In this document: one piece after another, positions 34,513 to 42,798 of the stretch
Position numbering within the stretch: the stretch's first letter is position 1
Layout of the letters: the number at the start of each line of letters is the position of its first letter
Assembly (NCBI GenBank): GCA_016794625.1
Contig: JAEUGY010000091.1
Location: 1-46,211, forward strand
Direction of reading: 5' to 3'
DNA from: Opitutaceae bacterium
Lineage (GTDB): Bacteria; Verrucomicrobiota; Verrucomicrobiia; Opitutales; Opitutaceae
DNA length: 46,211 nt
Position numbers and translations under genes: made by a program
Notes under the pieces: generated by a model
What the model saw: the letters and a program-made list of their open reading frames with translations, nothing else
Told to the model about the DNA's origin: nothing
The model's database searches: none

Positions 34513-34533
34513 GGGGGCGCCGACCCCGCCTAC
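34513..34533. repeat. Single palindrome module between convergent genes
   Basis: GGGGGCGCCGACCCC (34513-34527) differs by one base from GGGGTCGCCGACCCC at 4526-4540. It continues into CCGCCTAC, shared with 46158-46169 and, inverted, with the start of the 4287-4309 unit. It fills the 25-bp gap between bdhA and the ATPase gene and may act as a two-way transcription barrier. Confidence 0.55.
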
Positions 34534-36143
34534 GACGCGCCGGCGGACTCGTTGCGGAATTGCTGCAGCACCCAATCCGAGACGGCTTTTTCGGGATTGG
34601 CCACCACCTCGCGCGTGATGGTGAAGCGACGCGGACCGGCATCCCGGGCCAGCAGTTTGAGTCCGTGATGAAACGTGCGGAACGCCTCTTCGCAGATCGC
34701 CCGGATCGTTTTGTCGCTGGCCAGGCTTTGCTCGATCAGCGCAGCAATCGCGCCTTCGTCGAACACCAGTTCGAAGCCATGGGCTTCGAGAAAGCGCGCC
34801 GCGAAGGCGTCGACCTCGGCCTTAAGCACGTCGCGTTGCCGCGCCGCATTCTCGCGGAGCAGCTGCAGCAGGGTCTCGCGGGGCTGGGCCACCGTGGCGG
34901 CGTCGATGCGGAACGACTTGATGCCGGTCGACGGCAGCTCGAACTTGAAATCGCGAAACACCCGCTCGAGCACGGTCATCAGGCCACGCGCCCCGGTGTT
35001 CTCCTTGTGCGCCTGGCGGGCGACCTCGCGCACGGCCTCGGCGAGGATCTCGAAGTCGATGCCGTATCCAGAAAAGTCGGCTCGATACTGGGCAAGGATG
35101 CTGCCCTCGCTCGTGAGCAGAATGCGCTCCAGATCGTCGGCGGTGAGGGCCTGGCAGGCGACGCGCACCGGCAGGCGGCCGACGAATTCGGGCTCCATGC
35201 CGTAGTCGATGATGTCCCGCGACTGCGCCAGCTGCAGGTAATCGCTCTCCTGCTCAAACGAGGCGGAGGCGGCGCCGGCGGAACCGGCGGCGAAGCCGAT
35301 CGAGCTCGATTGCAGACGGCGCTTGATCGAGGTGGCCAGCCGGTCGAAGGCGCCGCTGACGATGAACAGAATGTGCCGCGTGTTGAGCGTGCGTGGCCGG
35401 GGTTTGCCCGAACGTTGGAAATCCATCATCGCCTGCATCTGGGCGGCGAAATCAGTCTGGCTCGCGAGATTGACGTCGGTCTCCTCCATCAACTTGAGGA
35501 GATTGATTTGCACTCCCCGCCCGCTCACGTCCCGGCCCGCCGCGCCCCCGGTGGCCGAGGAGGCGGTTGCGATCTTGTCGATCTCGTCGATGTAGATGAT
35601 GCCGTACTGGGCTAGTTCGGTGTCCCCGTGGGCCGCTTTGACCAAGTCGCGGACCAGGTCTTCCACGTCGCCCCCGACATAACCCGTCTCAGAGAATTTG
35701 GTGGCGTCGGCTTTTACAAACGGCACCCCGATCAAGCGGGCAATGCACCGCATCAGGTAGGTCTTTCCCACGCCCGTTGGCCCCAGTAGCAAAATATTTT
35801 GTTTGGCGTAGTCGGTCTCCCTCAGCTCCGGCCGCTCCAAACAAGCACGTACATGATTGTAGTGGTCGCAAATGGCCACCGATAGCACTTTTTTTGCTTC
35901 AGTTTGTTGAATGACAAAGCGATCCAAATGATCCCGAATCTCACGTGGACGCAGATTAAAGGTCCTGATCCGGTCCAAAATCGCAGCATTTTCGGGCTTC
36001 GAAGTGCCTCCTTCGGACTTGGTTTCGGGCGCTTGGGCACCCATGGAATTCGTAAAAACTGCACGAAATGGGGAACCTTTCAGCAGATCTTGTATCTGCT
36101 TAGGCAGTTGCTCCAGTGGACTTTGTGGTTCTCCCTGACTCAT
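34530..36143 (-). CDS. ClpX-like AAA+ unfoldase lacking the zinc-binding domain
   Basis: 537 residues from ATG 36143. The core matches ClpX: Walker A 'GPTGVGKT' (121-128), pore loop 'SETGYVGGDVEDLVRDL' (GYVG 154-157), Walker B 'IIYIDEIDKI' (182-191), 'HILFIVSGAFDRLA', 'EPEFVGRLPV' with R323, and sensor-2 'NTGARGLMTVLE'. The ClpP-docking IGF tripeptide is present at 282-284 ('SSSIGFAAG'). Differences from ClpX: no N-terminal C4 zinc finger (about 60 unrelated residues instead), the RKH loop altered to KPRPR, and about 110 extra C-terminal residues. It probably unfolds a distinct substrate set for ClpP. It is divergent from the HU gene and convergent with bdhA. Its TAG stop lies inside the repeat module. 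Some would label it clpX; I regard it as a paralogue or a lineage-specific variant. Confidence 0.9.
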   Translation of the reverse strand: MSQGEPQSPLEQLPKQIQDLLKGSPFRAVFTNSMGAQAPETKSEGGTSKPENAAILDRIRTFNLRPREIRDHLDRFVIQQTEAKKVLSVAICDHYNHVRACLERPELRETDYAKQNILLLGPTGVGKTYLMRCIARLIGVPFVKADATKFSETGYVGGDVEDLVRDLVKAAHGDTELAQYGIIYIDEIDKIATASSATGGAAGRDVSGRGVQINLLKLMEETDVNLASQTDFAAQMQAMMDFQRSGKPRPRTLNTRHILFIVSGAFDRLATSIKRRLQSSSIGFAAGSAGAASASFEQESDYLQLAQSRDIIDYGMEPEFVGRLPVRVACQALTADDLERILLTSEGSILAQYRADFSGYGIDFEILAEAVREVARQAHKENTGARGLMTVLERVFRDFKFELPSTGIKSFRIDAATVAQPRETLLQLLRENAARQRDVLKAEVDAFAARFLEAHGFELVFDEGAIAALIEQSLASDKTIRAICEEAFRTFHHGLKLLARDAGPRRFTITREVVANPEKAVSDWVLQQFRNESAGAS

Positions 36144-36234
36144 GATTTAATTGAAAAAACTGACCTTAGTGGTTGACGAATCGACGGAACGGTAAAACGC
36201 TTTGGAGACATCTCCCCTAACCTGTACAGAAACA

Positions 36235-36240
36235 AAAGGA
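36235..36240 (+). promoter_or_regulatory. Shine-Dalgarno site of the HU/IHF-family gene
   Basis: AAAGGA lies 8 bases before ATG 36249, in the AT-richer 105-bp gap shared with the divergent ClpX-like gene. TTGACG at 36173-36178 may be a -35 element, but I see no well-spaced -10. Confidence 0.6.
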
Positions 36241-36248
36241 TAACTTCC

Positions 36249-36566
36249 ATGACAACCAACCTGACCAACCTCACCAAACGTGAAATCGTACTGGAGATCT
36301 ACGAGAAGACTGGCTTTCCGCAAAAGGAGATTGTGCACACTGTGCAGATGACCCTCGACATTGTCATGCGTGCCCTGGCTGAGGGCCGAAATGTCGAATT
36401 GCGTAACTTTGGCGTTCTCGAAGTCCAGCGTCGCAAGGCGCGCATCGGCCGCAATCCGAACAAGCCGGAAACGGAAGTGGTGATTCCGGAGCGTGCGGTC
36501 GTGAAGTTCAAATCGGGCAAGATCCTCAAGCAACTGCTCAAGAAACTGGATATCCAGACACTCTGA
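36249..36566 (+). CDS. HU/IHF-family nucleoid DNA-binding protein
   Basis: 105 residues, ATG at 36249 with a good SD site. Helical N-terminus 'TNLTKREIVLEIYEKTGFPQ', then the beta-arm region 'VELRNFGVLEVQRRKARIGR' followed by 'NPNKPETEVVIPERAVVKF', where 'GRNPxxPE' is the DNA-intercalating arm tip with its proline, and 'KSGKILKQLLKKL' at the end. Length and arm fit HU/IHF dimers that bend DNA. Whether it is HU-like or IHF-like is not clear from one subunit. It is monocistronic: a strong terminator follows after 25 bp. Confidence 0.95.
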   Translation: MTTNLTNLTKREIVLEIYEKTGFPQKEIVHTVQMTLDIVMRALAEGRNVELRNFGVLEVQRRKARIGRNPNKPETEVVIPERAVVKFKSGKILKQLLKKLDIQTL

Positions 36567-36591
36567 CGTCGTTGCGGCGAGATTGCCACCG

Positions 36592-36621
36592 GCACCTGTC
36601 TTTTGGCAGGTGCTTTTTTTT
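36592..36621 (+). terminator. Intrinsic terminator after the HU/IHF-family gene
   Basis: The stem GCACCTG (36592-36598) pairs with CAGGTGC (36607-36613) around an 8-base T-rich loop, followed by a run of eight or more T (36614-36621). This is the best rho-independent terminator seen in the window. Confidence 0.92.
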
Positions 36622-36701
36622 GCCCGGATGACAGGGGGTGGTGCAGGGGCGCCGGTTTTTTGTGGCGCGTGCGCGTCACCCTTGGCATTTCCTGCCCTTC
36701 C

Positions 36702-38018
36702 ATGGCCTCGTTTCAAACCCTGCCCGGTTTTCGTGAGTTCTATCCGGACGCGCTGGCGCGTCGGAATCACCTGTTCCGTCTGTGGCGGCAAACCGCACAC
36801 ACGTTTGGGTTTGCTGAATACGACGCGCCGGTGCTGGAACCCCTCGAACTCTACAAGACGAAGTCGGGTGACGAAATCGAAGGGCAGCTCTTCAGTTTCA
36901 CGGACAAAGGCGGGCGCGAGGTGGCGTTGCGTCCCGAGATGACGCCCACCGTCTGCCGACTCGTCGGCGAGCGGGCCAATGCGCTGAAGCGGCCGATCAA
37001 GTGGTTTAGCATCGCGGAGTTCTATCGTTATGAGCGCATGCAGAAGGGCCGGGGACGCTGTTTCTTTCAGTTTAACGCCGATATCTTCGGCGAGCCTGGC
37101 ATCGAGGCCGAGACGGAGCTGATCGCCCTGCTGGCGCAGAATCTCTGTGCCTTTGGACTGACGGAGCAGGACTTCTACATCCGGCTCAGCGACCGTAATC
37201 TGTGGTTTTTCTTCCTCGAGGCGCTCGGCTTTGATGATGCCCGGTCGCGGAGCCTGCTGACTGCGGTGGACCGATTTGAGAAGTTGGGGGACGACGCCTT
37301 CAAGCCCGATGCGGAGCAGTATGGAGCCCTGGAGCCGTCGAAGCAGGCGCAGATCTTGGCCTTTCTCGGCATTCGTTCGTTGTCCGCGCTGGAGGCGCAG
37401 GTGTCGTCGTTGGGTGGAGACAAACTCCGTGCACGGCTCGACGACTGGCGCCGGCTCTTGCGCAATTTGGAGGCAATGGGCCTGTCGCGCCTGGTCGAGG
37501 TGGACCTCGGCGTGGTGCGCGGACTGGCCTACTACACCGGATTTGTCTTCGAGGCCTTCGACCGCAAGGGCGAACTCCGTGCGTTGGCGGGGGGCGGACG
37601 TTACGATAACCTCGTGGGCAAGTTGGGTTACGCGGAGTTGCCGGCCGTTGGCTTTGCCATTGGCGACATGACCTTCGCCTTGTTGCTGGAACAGCGCGGA
37701 CTCATGCCCAACCTCGTGCAGGCGCCGGATGTGTATGTGGTGATTGGAGGCCCAGCCGAGCGGCTGGCGGCCTTCGGCGACATCCAAGCCCTGAGGGCCG
37801 CCGGTTACCGCGTCGATTACCCGATGAAGGAGCTGGCGTTCGGCAAACAGTTCAAGGCGGCGGCGGAATCCGGGGCCAAGCTGGCCCTGATTTACGGAAC
37901 GGATGAGCTAGCCAAAGGAGTGGTCAAGGTGCGCGATCTGGGCGAGCGCAGCGAGCGCGAGGTCCCTGCGGCGCAGCTCCTGGCCGAGGTGCGCGCCTTT
38001 TTCACCGGTGGCGCGTGA
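36702..38018 (+). CDS. hisS: Histidine--tRNA ligase
   Basis: 438 residues from ATG 36702 (MASFQTLPGFREFYPD); an upstream in-frame ATG at 36603 lies in the terminator tract and is rejected. Class II synthetase motifs: 'ALRPEMTPTVCRLV', motif 2 'EFYRYERMQKGRGRCFFQFN', the histidine-site motif 'VVRGLAYYTGFVFEAF' and motif 3 'LAGGGRYDNLVGKLG'. The C-terminal about 95 residues form the HGTP anticodon-binding domain ('DVYVVIGGPAERLAAFGDIQ', 'KQFKAAAESGAKLALIYGTD'), which argues against HisZ. It charges tRNA-His in the cytoplasm. The gene is convergent with cdd, with only 6 bp between the stops. Confidence 0.95.
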   Translation: MASFQTLPGFREFYPDALARRNHLFRLWRQTAHTFGFAEYDAPVLEPLELYKTKSGDEIEGQLFSFTDKGGREVALRPEMTPTVCRLVGERANALKRPIKWFSIAEFYRYERMQKGRGRCFFQFNADIFGEPGIEAETELIALLAQNLCAFGLTEQDFYIRLSDRNLWFFFLEALGFDDARSRSLLTAVDRFEKLGDDAFKPDAEQYGALEPSKQAQILAFLGIRSLSALEAQVSSLGGDKLRARLDDWRRLLRNLEAMGLSRLVEVDLGVVRGLAYYTGFVFEAFDRKGELRALAGGGRYDNLVGKLGYAELPAVGFAIGDMTFALLLEQRGLMPNLVQAPDVYVVIGGPAERLAAFGDIQALRAAGYRVDYPMKELAFGKQFKAAAESGAKLALIYGTDELAKGVVKVRDLGERSEREVPAAQLLAEVRAFFTGGA

Positions 38019-38024
38019 GGGCGC

Positions 38025-38444
38025 TCACTCGGATTGCAACTGGGCCGGACCGAAGGCCGCGGGCAGCAGGGCGTCCAGCGTGGTCTCAATGGTCTCGTCG
38101 CTGTCGCACAAACAAAGCACCCCGGCCCCAGGTCCGAATTCATTGATCACCTGCCGGCAGGCCCCGCAGGGGGTCGTGGCGGTCGCGGTGGGCGTGTAGA
38201 CGACGACCCGGGTGATGCGCTCCTCGCCGGCGGCAATGGCGGTGAAAATCGCCGTGCGTTCCGCGCAGTTGCAGAGTCCGTACGACGCATTTTCGACATT
38301 GCAGCCGGTGTACACTTTGCCGGAGCCGGCGAGCACGGCGGCGCCGACACGAAACTTGGAGTAGGGGGCGTAGGCGCGCCGCGCCGCCTGGCGGGCGCCG
38401 GTGGCGAGGCGTCGTTGCAACGTGGAAGACAGGGCTTTGGCCAT
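38025..38444 (-). CDS. cdd: Cytidine deaminase
   Basis: 139 residues from ATG 38444; an in-frame ATG at 38489 adds an unlikely leader. Homotetrameric-type Cdd: 'AYAPYSKFRVGAAVL', 'GCNVENASYGLCNCAERTAI' with zinc ligand C60 and catalytic E62, and 'PCGACRQVINEF' with C93 and C96. It deaminates cytidine and deoxycytidine in pyrimidine salvage. Length is normal. It is alone on this strand, convergent with hisS. Confidence 0.96.
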   Translation of the reverse strand: MAKALSSTLQRRLATGARQAARRAYAPYSKFRVGAAVLAGSGKVYTGCNVENASYGLCNCAERTAIFTAIAAGEERITRVVVYTPTATATTPCGACRQVINEFGPGAGVLCLCDSDETIETTLDALLPAAFGPAQLQSE

Positions 38445-38652
38445 CACTCGACCGTGCCCAGCGCCGGGCCGGGGGCGAACCAAAACCACCCGTGCGCTTC
38501 CGGCTCCCTTCGAGCGAACTTCGAGCGTTGTAACCTCCCGAAATCGAGGAATTACCGTGATCCGGGGTGTTTTTGGGATCGCAAGCCCTGATTGGGTGTC
38601 GGTTTAACCCTTGCCGCGCCGATGAGGAACGGTCGGTCCGTTTCGTCCTTCG

Positions 38653-41600
38653 ATGGTGCAACCTCCGTCTGTATCTCCTGTGCAAATGACCCGTGTTTTC
38701 CGTGCTGTCTGGACGATTGGAATGGGCCTCGTGGCCAGCCTGCTCCCTGCCGGGGGGGCGTCTCCGGCCTCGACCGTGACCGACCTGGAGCTGAGCCGCG
38801 GCTACCGCATGGGACGTGTGCTCGTCAAGGTGCGCGACACCTCCCTCGCTGCGGTCGCGGATCGTAGCGTGGCGCTGCGGCAGGCCGAGGCCCGGGTGGG
38901 GGTGCGCCAGCGCAAGGAGTTCCGCCACCTGAAGGGCCAGCAGTTGCTCGAGCTCGATCCGGGGGTCTCGGTGCCCGAGGCTCTGGCGCAGCTCCGGGCG
39001 ACCGGGCTCTATGAATTTGTCGAACCCGACTACCTCCGCTTCGCGCAGGCGGTGCCCAACGATCCGCGTTATGGTGAACAGTGGTCGCTGAACAACAGTG
39101 GTCAGGCAGCAGGCACACCCGACGCCGACATCGATGCGCCGGAGGGCTGGGACCGGAGCAGCGATGCCTCAGCGATCACCGTGGCGGTGATCGACTCCGG
39201 CGTGCGCCTCACGCACGAGGACATCGTCGACAACCTCTGGCGGAACCTGGGCGAGATCCCGGGCAACGGGCTGGATGACGATGGCAATGGATACATCGAT
39301 GACGTGCACGGCATCAACTCCATCCTGCCCCGGAGTCAGGCCGGCGCGGGCAATCCCAGTGATGACAACGGTCACGGCACGCATGTGGCGGGCATTGTCG
39401 GTGCGGTGGGCAACAATGGTCGCGGCGTGGCTGGCGTGGCCTGGCGGGTCAAGATCATGGCCCTCAAGTTTCTGGCAGCCGACGGCCGCGGTTCCATCGG
39501 GGACGGGGCCGAGTGCATCGACTACGCCATCGCCCAGGGCGCACAGGTCATCAACGCCAGCTACGGGGCGCTCAGCACCGGGCAAAGTCCCTCCCAGACC
39601 GAAATCGCAGCGATCCAGCGGGCCCGCGACGCCGGCATTGTCTTCGTGGCGGCTTCGGGCAACGACGGTCTCAACCTGGACGTGGCCCGCACCTTTCCCG
39701 CGACGTACCCGGTCGACAACATCATCGCGGTGGGCAATACCACCCGCCTCGAGGACCTCGCCCCGAGCTCCAACACCGGCTCGGGCGCCGTCGACCTTCT
39801 CGCCCCCGGGACCGAGATTCTTTCGCTCTCCTCCAGCTCCGACAGTTCCTACGTGGTGCTGAGCGGCACTTCGATGGCCGCGCCGCACGTCAGCGGGGCC
39901 GTGGCCCTCGCCCGCGCGCGCTTTCCCGGCGAATCCTACCGGCAGACCATCAATCGCGTGCTGCGGAGTGTGGATCCGCTTCCCAAATACAGCGGCCGGG
40001 TCCAAACGGGCGGGCGCCTCAACCTGGACCGCCTGCTATCCAGCACCTCCACGCTGCCCTTCAACGATGATTACGCCTCCCGGGCGCGCCTGGCTGGCGA
40101 ACTCATTCAGGTGCGGGCGAGCTCCACGGGTGCGACGACCGAGTCCGGCGAACCCGCGCACGGCGGGGGCGCGGGCGCCTCGGTCTGGTGGACCTGGACC
40201 GCGCTGACCAGCGGCACGGTCAATATCGACACCCAGGGCAGCGCGTTTGACACGGTGCTCGCGGTTTACACCGGCCCCTCGCTTGGGTCGCTGACCGTGG
40301 TGGCATCAAATGATGACGCGAATACGCAGGGTACAAGCAGTGTCAGTTTTTTTGCCCAGGCCGGAACGACCTACCAGATCGCCGTCGGCGGCAAGGGCGG
40401 CGCCGGTCTGGTCTTGCTCAATCTCGGATCCGTGCCGGCGAATGATGACTTTTCCAATGCCTCGCTCCTGACGGACCGCAACCCGATTGTCACGGCCACC
40501 AATGCCAAGGCCTCCAGCCAGTCCGGTGAGCCGGCCCATGCGGGCCGCAGTGCGAGCCGTTCGCTCTGGTACCGCTGGGTCGCGCCGACCACGGCCCGCT
40601 ATCACGCCGCGGCAGCCAGCGCCCAACTCAATCCCGTGGTGGCCGTCTACACGGGCGGCACGCTGGGAAGCCTGACGCCGATCGCGTCCAATGTGAGCAC
40701 GGCGATCGACGCGGAAACGAAGAGCGCGATCGCCAGTTTCGACGCCACCGCCGGCGTGACCTACCTCATCGCCGTCGACTCCGCCGCCCTCGGCACGATC
40801 GAGATCAACGGGGAATTCACCTTCACGCTGACCGATGCGGCGTGGATCGCCCGCACGGATGACAGCATCACCAGCTCCGCCGCCGTCGGCGCCGACGGCA
40901 CGGTGTATGTGGGTTCCAACGACAGCGGACTCTACGCCTTCAATCCCGTGAGCGGCCAGGTCAAGTGGCGCTACGCGATCACACCGGTGACCATCATTGA
41001 CACGGGCAGCGCAGCGGTCGGCGAGGACGGTGCCATCTATTTCGGCGCGTCCAACGGCAGCCTGTACGCGATCCGCGATGAAGGCACGCGCGGCACGGCA
41101 CTCTGGGTGACGCCCCTGGGAGGGCCGATCACCAATGCGCCGGCCATCGCGGCGGACGGCACGGTTTACATTCGCATTGAACGCGGTGCGACCACGGCCA
41201 ATGCCGAGGCGCAACTCGTCGCCGTCCGGCCGACCGACGGCGCCGTGCTCTGGCGCTACACCTTCGGAGCCGAGACCAGTTACGCCGCGCCCTCGATCGG
41301 CAGCGACGGCACCATCTATGTCGCCGGCGGTGACGCGGCGCTCCATGCGGTCACCCCCAGCGGCACACGCCGGTGGCGGTTTGTGGCGGACAACCAGATC
41401 TTCACCTCGCCGGCGATCGATGCGGCGGGCAATGTGTACATTGCTTCGCTCAGCGGCACCGCCTACTCGGTGACGCCCGGCGGTGCCCAGCGGTGGCGGT
41501 TCAGCGCCGGCGGATTTGTGACGTCGTCGCTCGCGCTCAGCCACGACACCGCCTACTTCGCCAGCTACGATCGCAAACTGTACGCGCTCGCGATGGCCAC

Positions 41601-42777
41601 CGGAACCCTGCGCTGGACCTACGCCCTGGGGGATGAGGTGCGGGCCTCGTCACCGGCGGTGGCGGAGGACGGCACCGTCTTCATTGGCTGCTATGATCGC
41701 CGGGTGCATCAGGTGAATGGTGATGGCACGCTCCGCCGGACCTTTGCCGCGGCCAATTGGTTCCGCTCCTCCCCGCTGCTCGCGGGCGGGAAGCTGTACA
41801 TCGGCAGCAACGATGGACGCTTTTATGCGCTCGACGTCGGTGTCCGCGCGTCGTCCGCCGGCACCGGACCCTGGCCCCAGCTCCGTCACAATGTGCGCCG
41901 GACCGGGCGAGTGGTCACCGGACTCGATGACGGCCCCGTCCTGGGCGACGACCATGGCAGCGGCCGTCTTGCCAATCTTTCCGTGCGCACCGTGGCGGGC
42001 ACCGGGGAGGACTCGCTCATCACCGGATTTGTAGCGACGGGAACGCCCGCCACCGCGACCAAAACCCTGCTCGTGCGCGGCATCGGTCCGGCCTTGGTTC
42101 CCTTTGGGGTGACCGGAGTGGTCACGGATCCCGGGCTGCGCCTGGTAGGACAGGGAACGACCACGCTGGCGAGCAATGACAATTGGGGCGGCAACCCGGA
42201 GGTGACGGCGCTCGGACTCCAGGTGGGAGCCTTTGCCCTGGCCAACAGTCAGAGCCTCGATGCTGCGCTTGTGACCAGCGTGCTGCCCGGTCCCTATACC
42301 GTGCAGGTGTCGCCCACCCAAGGGGCGGCCGGGGTGGCCCTGGCCGAGGTGTATGATGGGACGCCTGCCGCTGACGTGCCCGCCAGCGGAGTCCGGCTGA
42401 TCAATCTCTCCGTGCGCGCCCGGGCGGGCACTGGCGAGGCGGTGCTCATAGCTGGATTCGTCATTGCCGACGGACCCCGCCGCGTGCTGGTACGCGGCAT
42501 CGGACCCGCCCTCAGTGCGTTCGGGGTGGGCGATGCGCTGGCGGACCCGACCTTGGAGCTGTTTCGGGATCAAACCCGGATCGACGGCAACGACAATTGG
42601 GGTGGCTCCGGGCTGATCAGCCAGGCGGCGACCCGGGTGGGAGCGTTCGCCCTGCCGGCCGGCTCGCGCGATGCCGCGCTGGTAGTGCTGTTGCCGCCCG
42701 GCGGATACTCCGTGCAGCTGCGCGGGGTGGGATCCTCGACCGGGGTGGCGCTGGTCGAGGTGTACGAGATTCGCTGA
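38653..42777 (+). CDS. Exported subtilisin-like (S8) protease with PPC-like domains, PQQ-type propeller and C-terminal repeats
   Basis: 1374 residues from ATG 38653; ATG 38686 gives a tighter signal peptide (MTRVFRAVWTIGMGLVASLL). An inhibitor-like propeptide is followed by the S8 domain (about 145-450) with D181 ('VAVIDSG'), H241 ('GHGTHVAG') and S407 ('SGTSMAAPHVSG'), plus Asn in 'AASGNDG'. Two PPC-like beta domains follow (about 470-730; 'SGEPAHGGGAGASVWWTWTA', 'SGEPAHAGRSASRSLWYRW'), then PQQ/WD-like repeats (about 740-1070; 'GTVYVGSNDSGLYAF', 'GTIYVAGGDAALHAV'). Last come two copies of a module starting 'NLSVRTVAGTGEDSL' and 'NLSVRARAGTGEAVL'. It is secreted or surface-exposed. Target proteins are unknown. 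Confidence 0.93.
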   Translation: MVQPPSVSPVQMTRVFRAVWTIGMGLVASLLPAGGASPASTVTDLELSRGYRMGRVLVKVRDTSLAAVADRSVALRQAEARVGVRQRKEFRHLKGQQLLELDPGVSVPEALAQLRATGLYEFVEPDYLRFAQAVPNDPRYGEQWSLNNSGQAAGTPDADIDAPEGWDRSSDASAITVAVIDSGVRLTHEDIVDNLWRNLGEIPGNGLDDDGNGYIDDVHGINSILPRSQAGAGNPSDDNGHGTHVAGIVGAVGNNGRGVAGVAWRVKIMALKFLAADGRGSIGDGAECIDYAIAQGAQVINASYGALSTGQSPSQTEIAAIQRARDAGIVFVAASGNDGLNLDVARTFPATYPVDNIIAVGNTTRLEDLAPSSNTGSGAVDLLAPGTEILSLSSSSDSSYVVLSGTSMAAPHVSGAVALARARFPGESYRQTINRVLRSVDPLPKYSGRVQTGGRLNLDRLLSSTSTLPFNDDYASRARLAGELIQVRASSTGATTESGEPAHGGGAGASVWWTWTALTSGTVNIDTQGSAFDTVLAVYTGPSLGSLTVVASNDDANTQGTSSVSFFAQAGTTYQIAVGGKGGAGLVLLNLGSVPANDDFSNASLLTDRNPIVTATNAKASSQSGEPAHAGRSASRSLWYRWVAPTTARYHAAAASAQLNPVVAVYTGGTLGSLTPIASNVSTAIDAETKSAIASFDATAGVTYLIAVDSAALGTIEINGEFTFTLTDAAWIARTDDSITSSAAVGADGTVYVGSNDSGLYAFNPVSGQVKWRYAITPVTIIDTGSAAVGEDGAIYFGASNGSLYAIRDEGTRGTALWVTPLGGPITNAPAIAADGTVYIRIERGATTANAEAQLVAVRPTDGAVLWRYTFGAETSYAAPSIGSDGTIYVAGGDAALHAVTPSGTRRWRFVADNQIFTSPAIDAAGNVYIASLSGTAYSVTPGGAQRWRFSAGGFVTSSLALSHDTAYFASYDRKLYALAMATGTLRWTYALGDEVRASSPAVAEDGTVFIGCYDRRVHQVNGDGTLRRTFAAANWFRSSPLLAGGKLYIGSNDGRFYALDVGVRASSAGTGPWPQLRHNVRRTGRVVTGLDDGPVLGDDHGSGRLANLSVRTVAGTGEDSLITGFVATGTPATATKTLLVRGIGPALVPFGVTGVVTDPGLRLVGQGTTTLASNDNWGGNPEVTALGLQVGAFALANSQSLDAALVTSVLPGPYTVQVSPTQGAAGVALAEVYDGTPAADVPASGVRLINLSVRARAGTGEAVLIAGFVIADGPRRVLVRGIGPALSAFGVGDALADPTLELFRDQTRIDGNDNWGGSGLISQAATRVGAFALPAGSRDAALVVLLPPGGYSVQLRGVGSSTGVALVEVYEIR

Positions 42778-42798
42778 GACCGAGCGCGAGCGCGATGA

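Noticed and set aside
38653..42777. PEP-CTERM or LPxTG anchoring signal at the protease C-terminus
   Set aside because: The chain ends in a beta-type module (VALVEVYEIR) with no hydrophobic helix or sorting motif.
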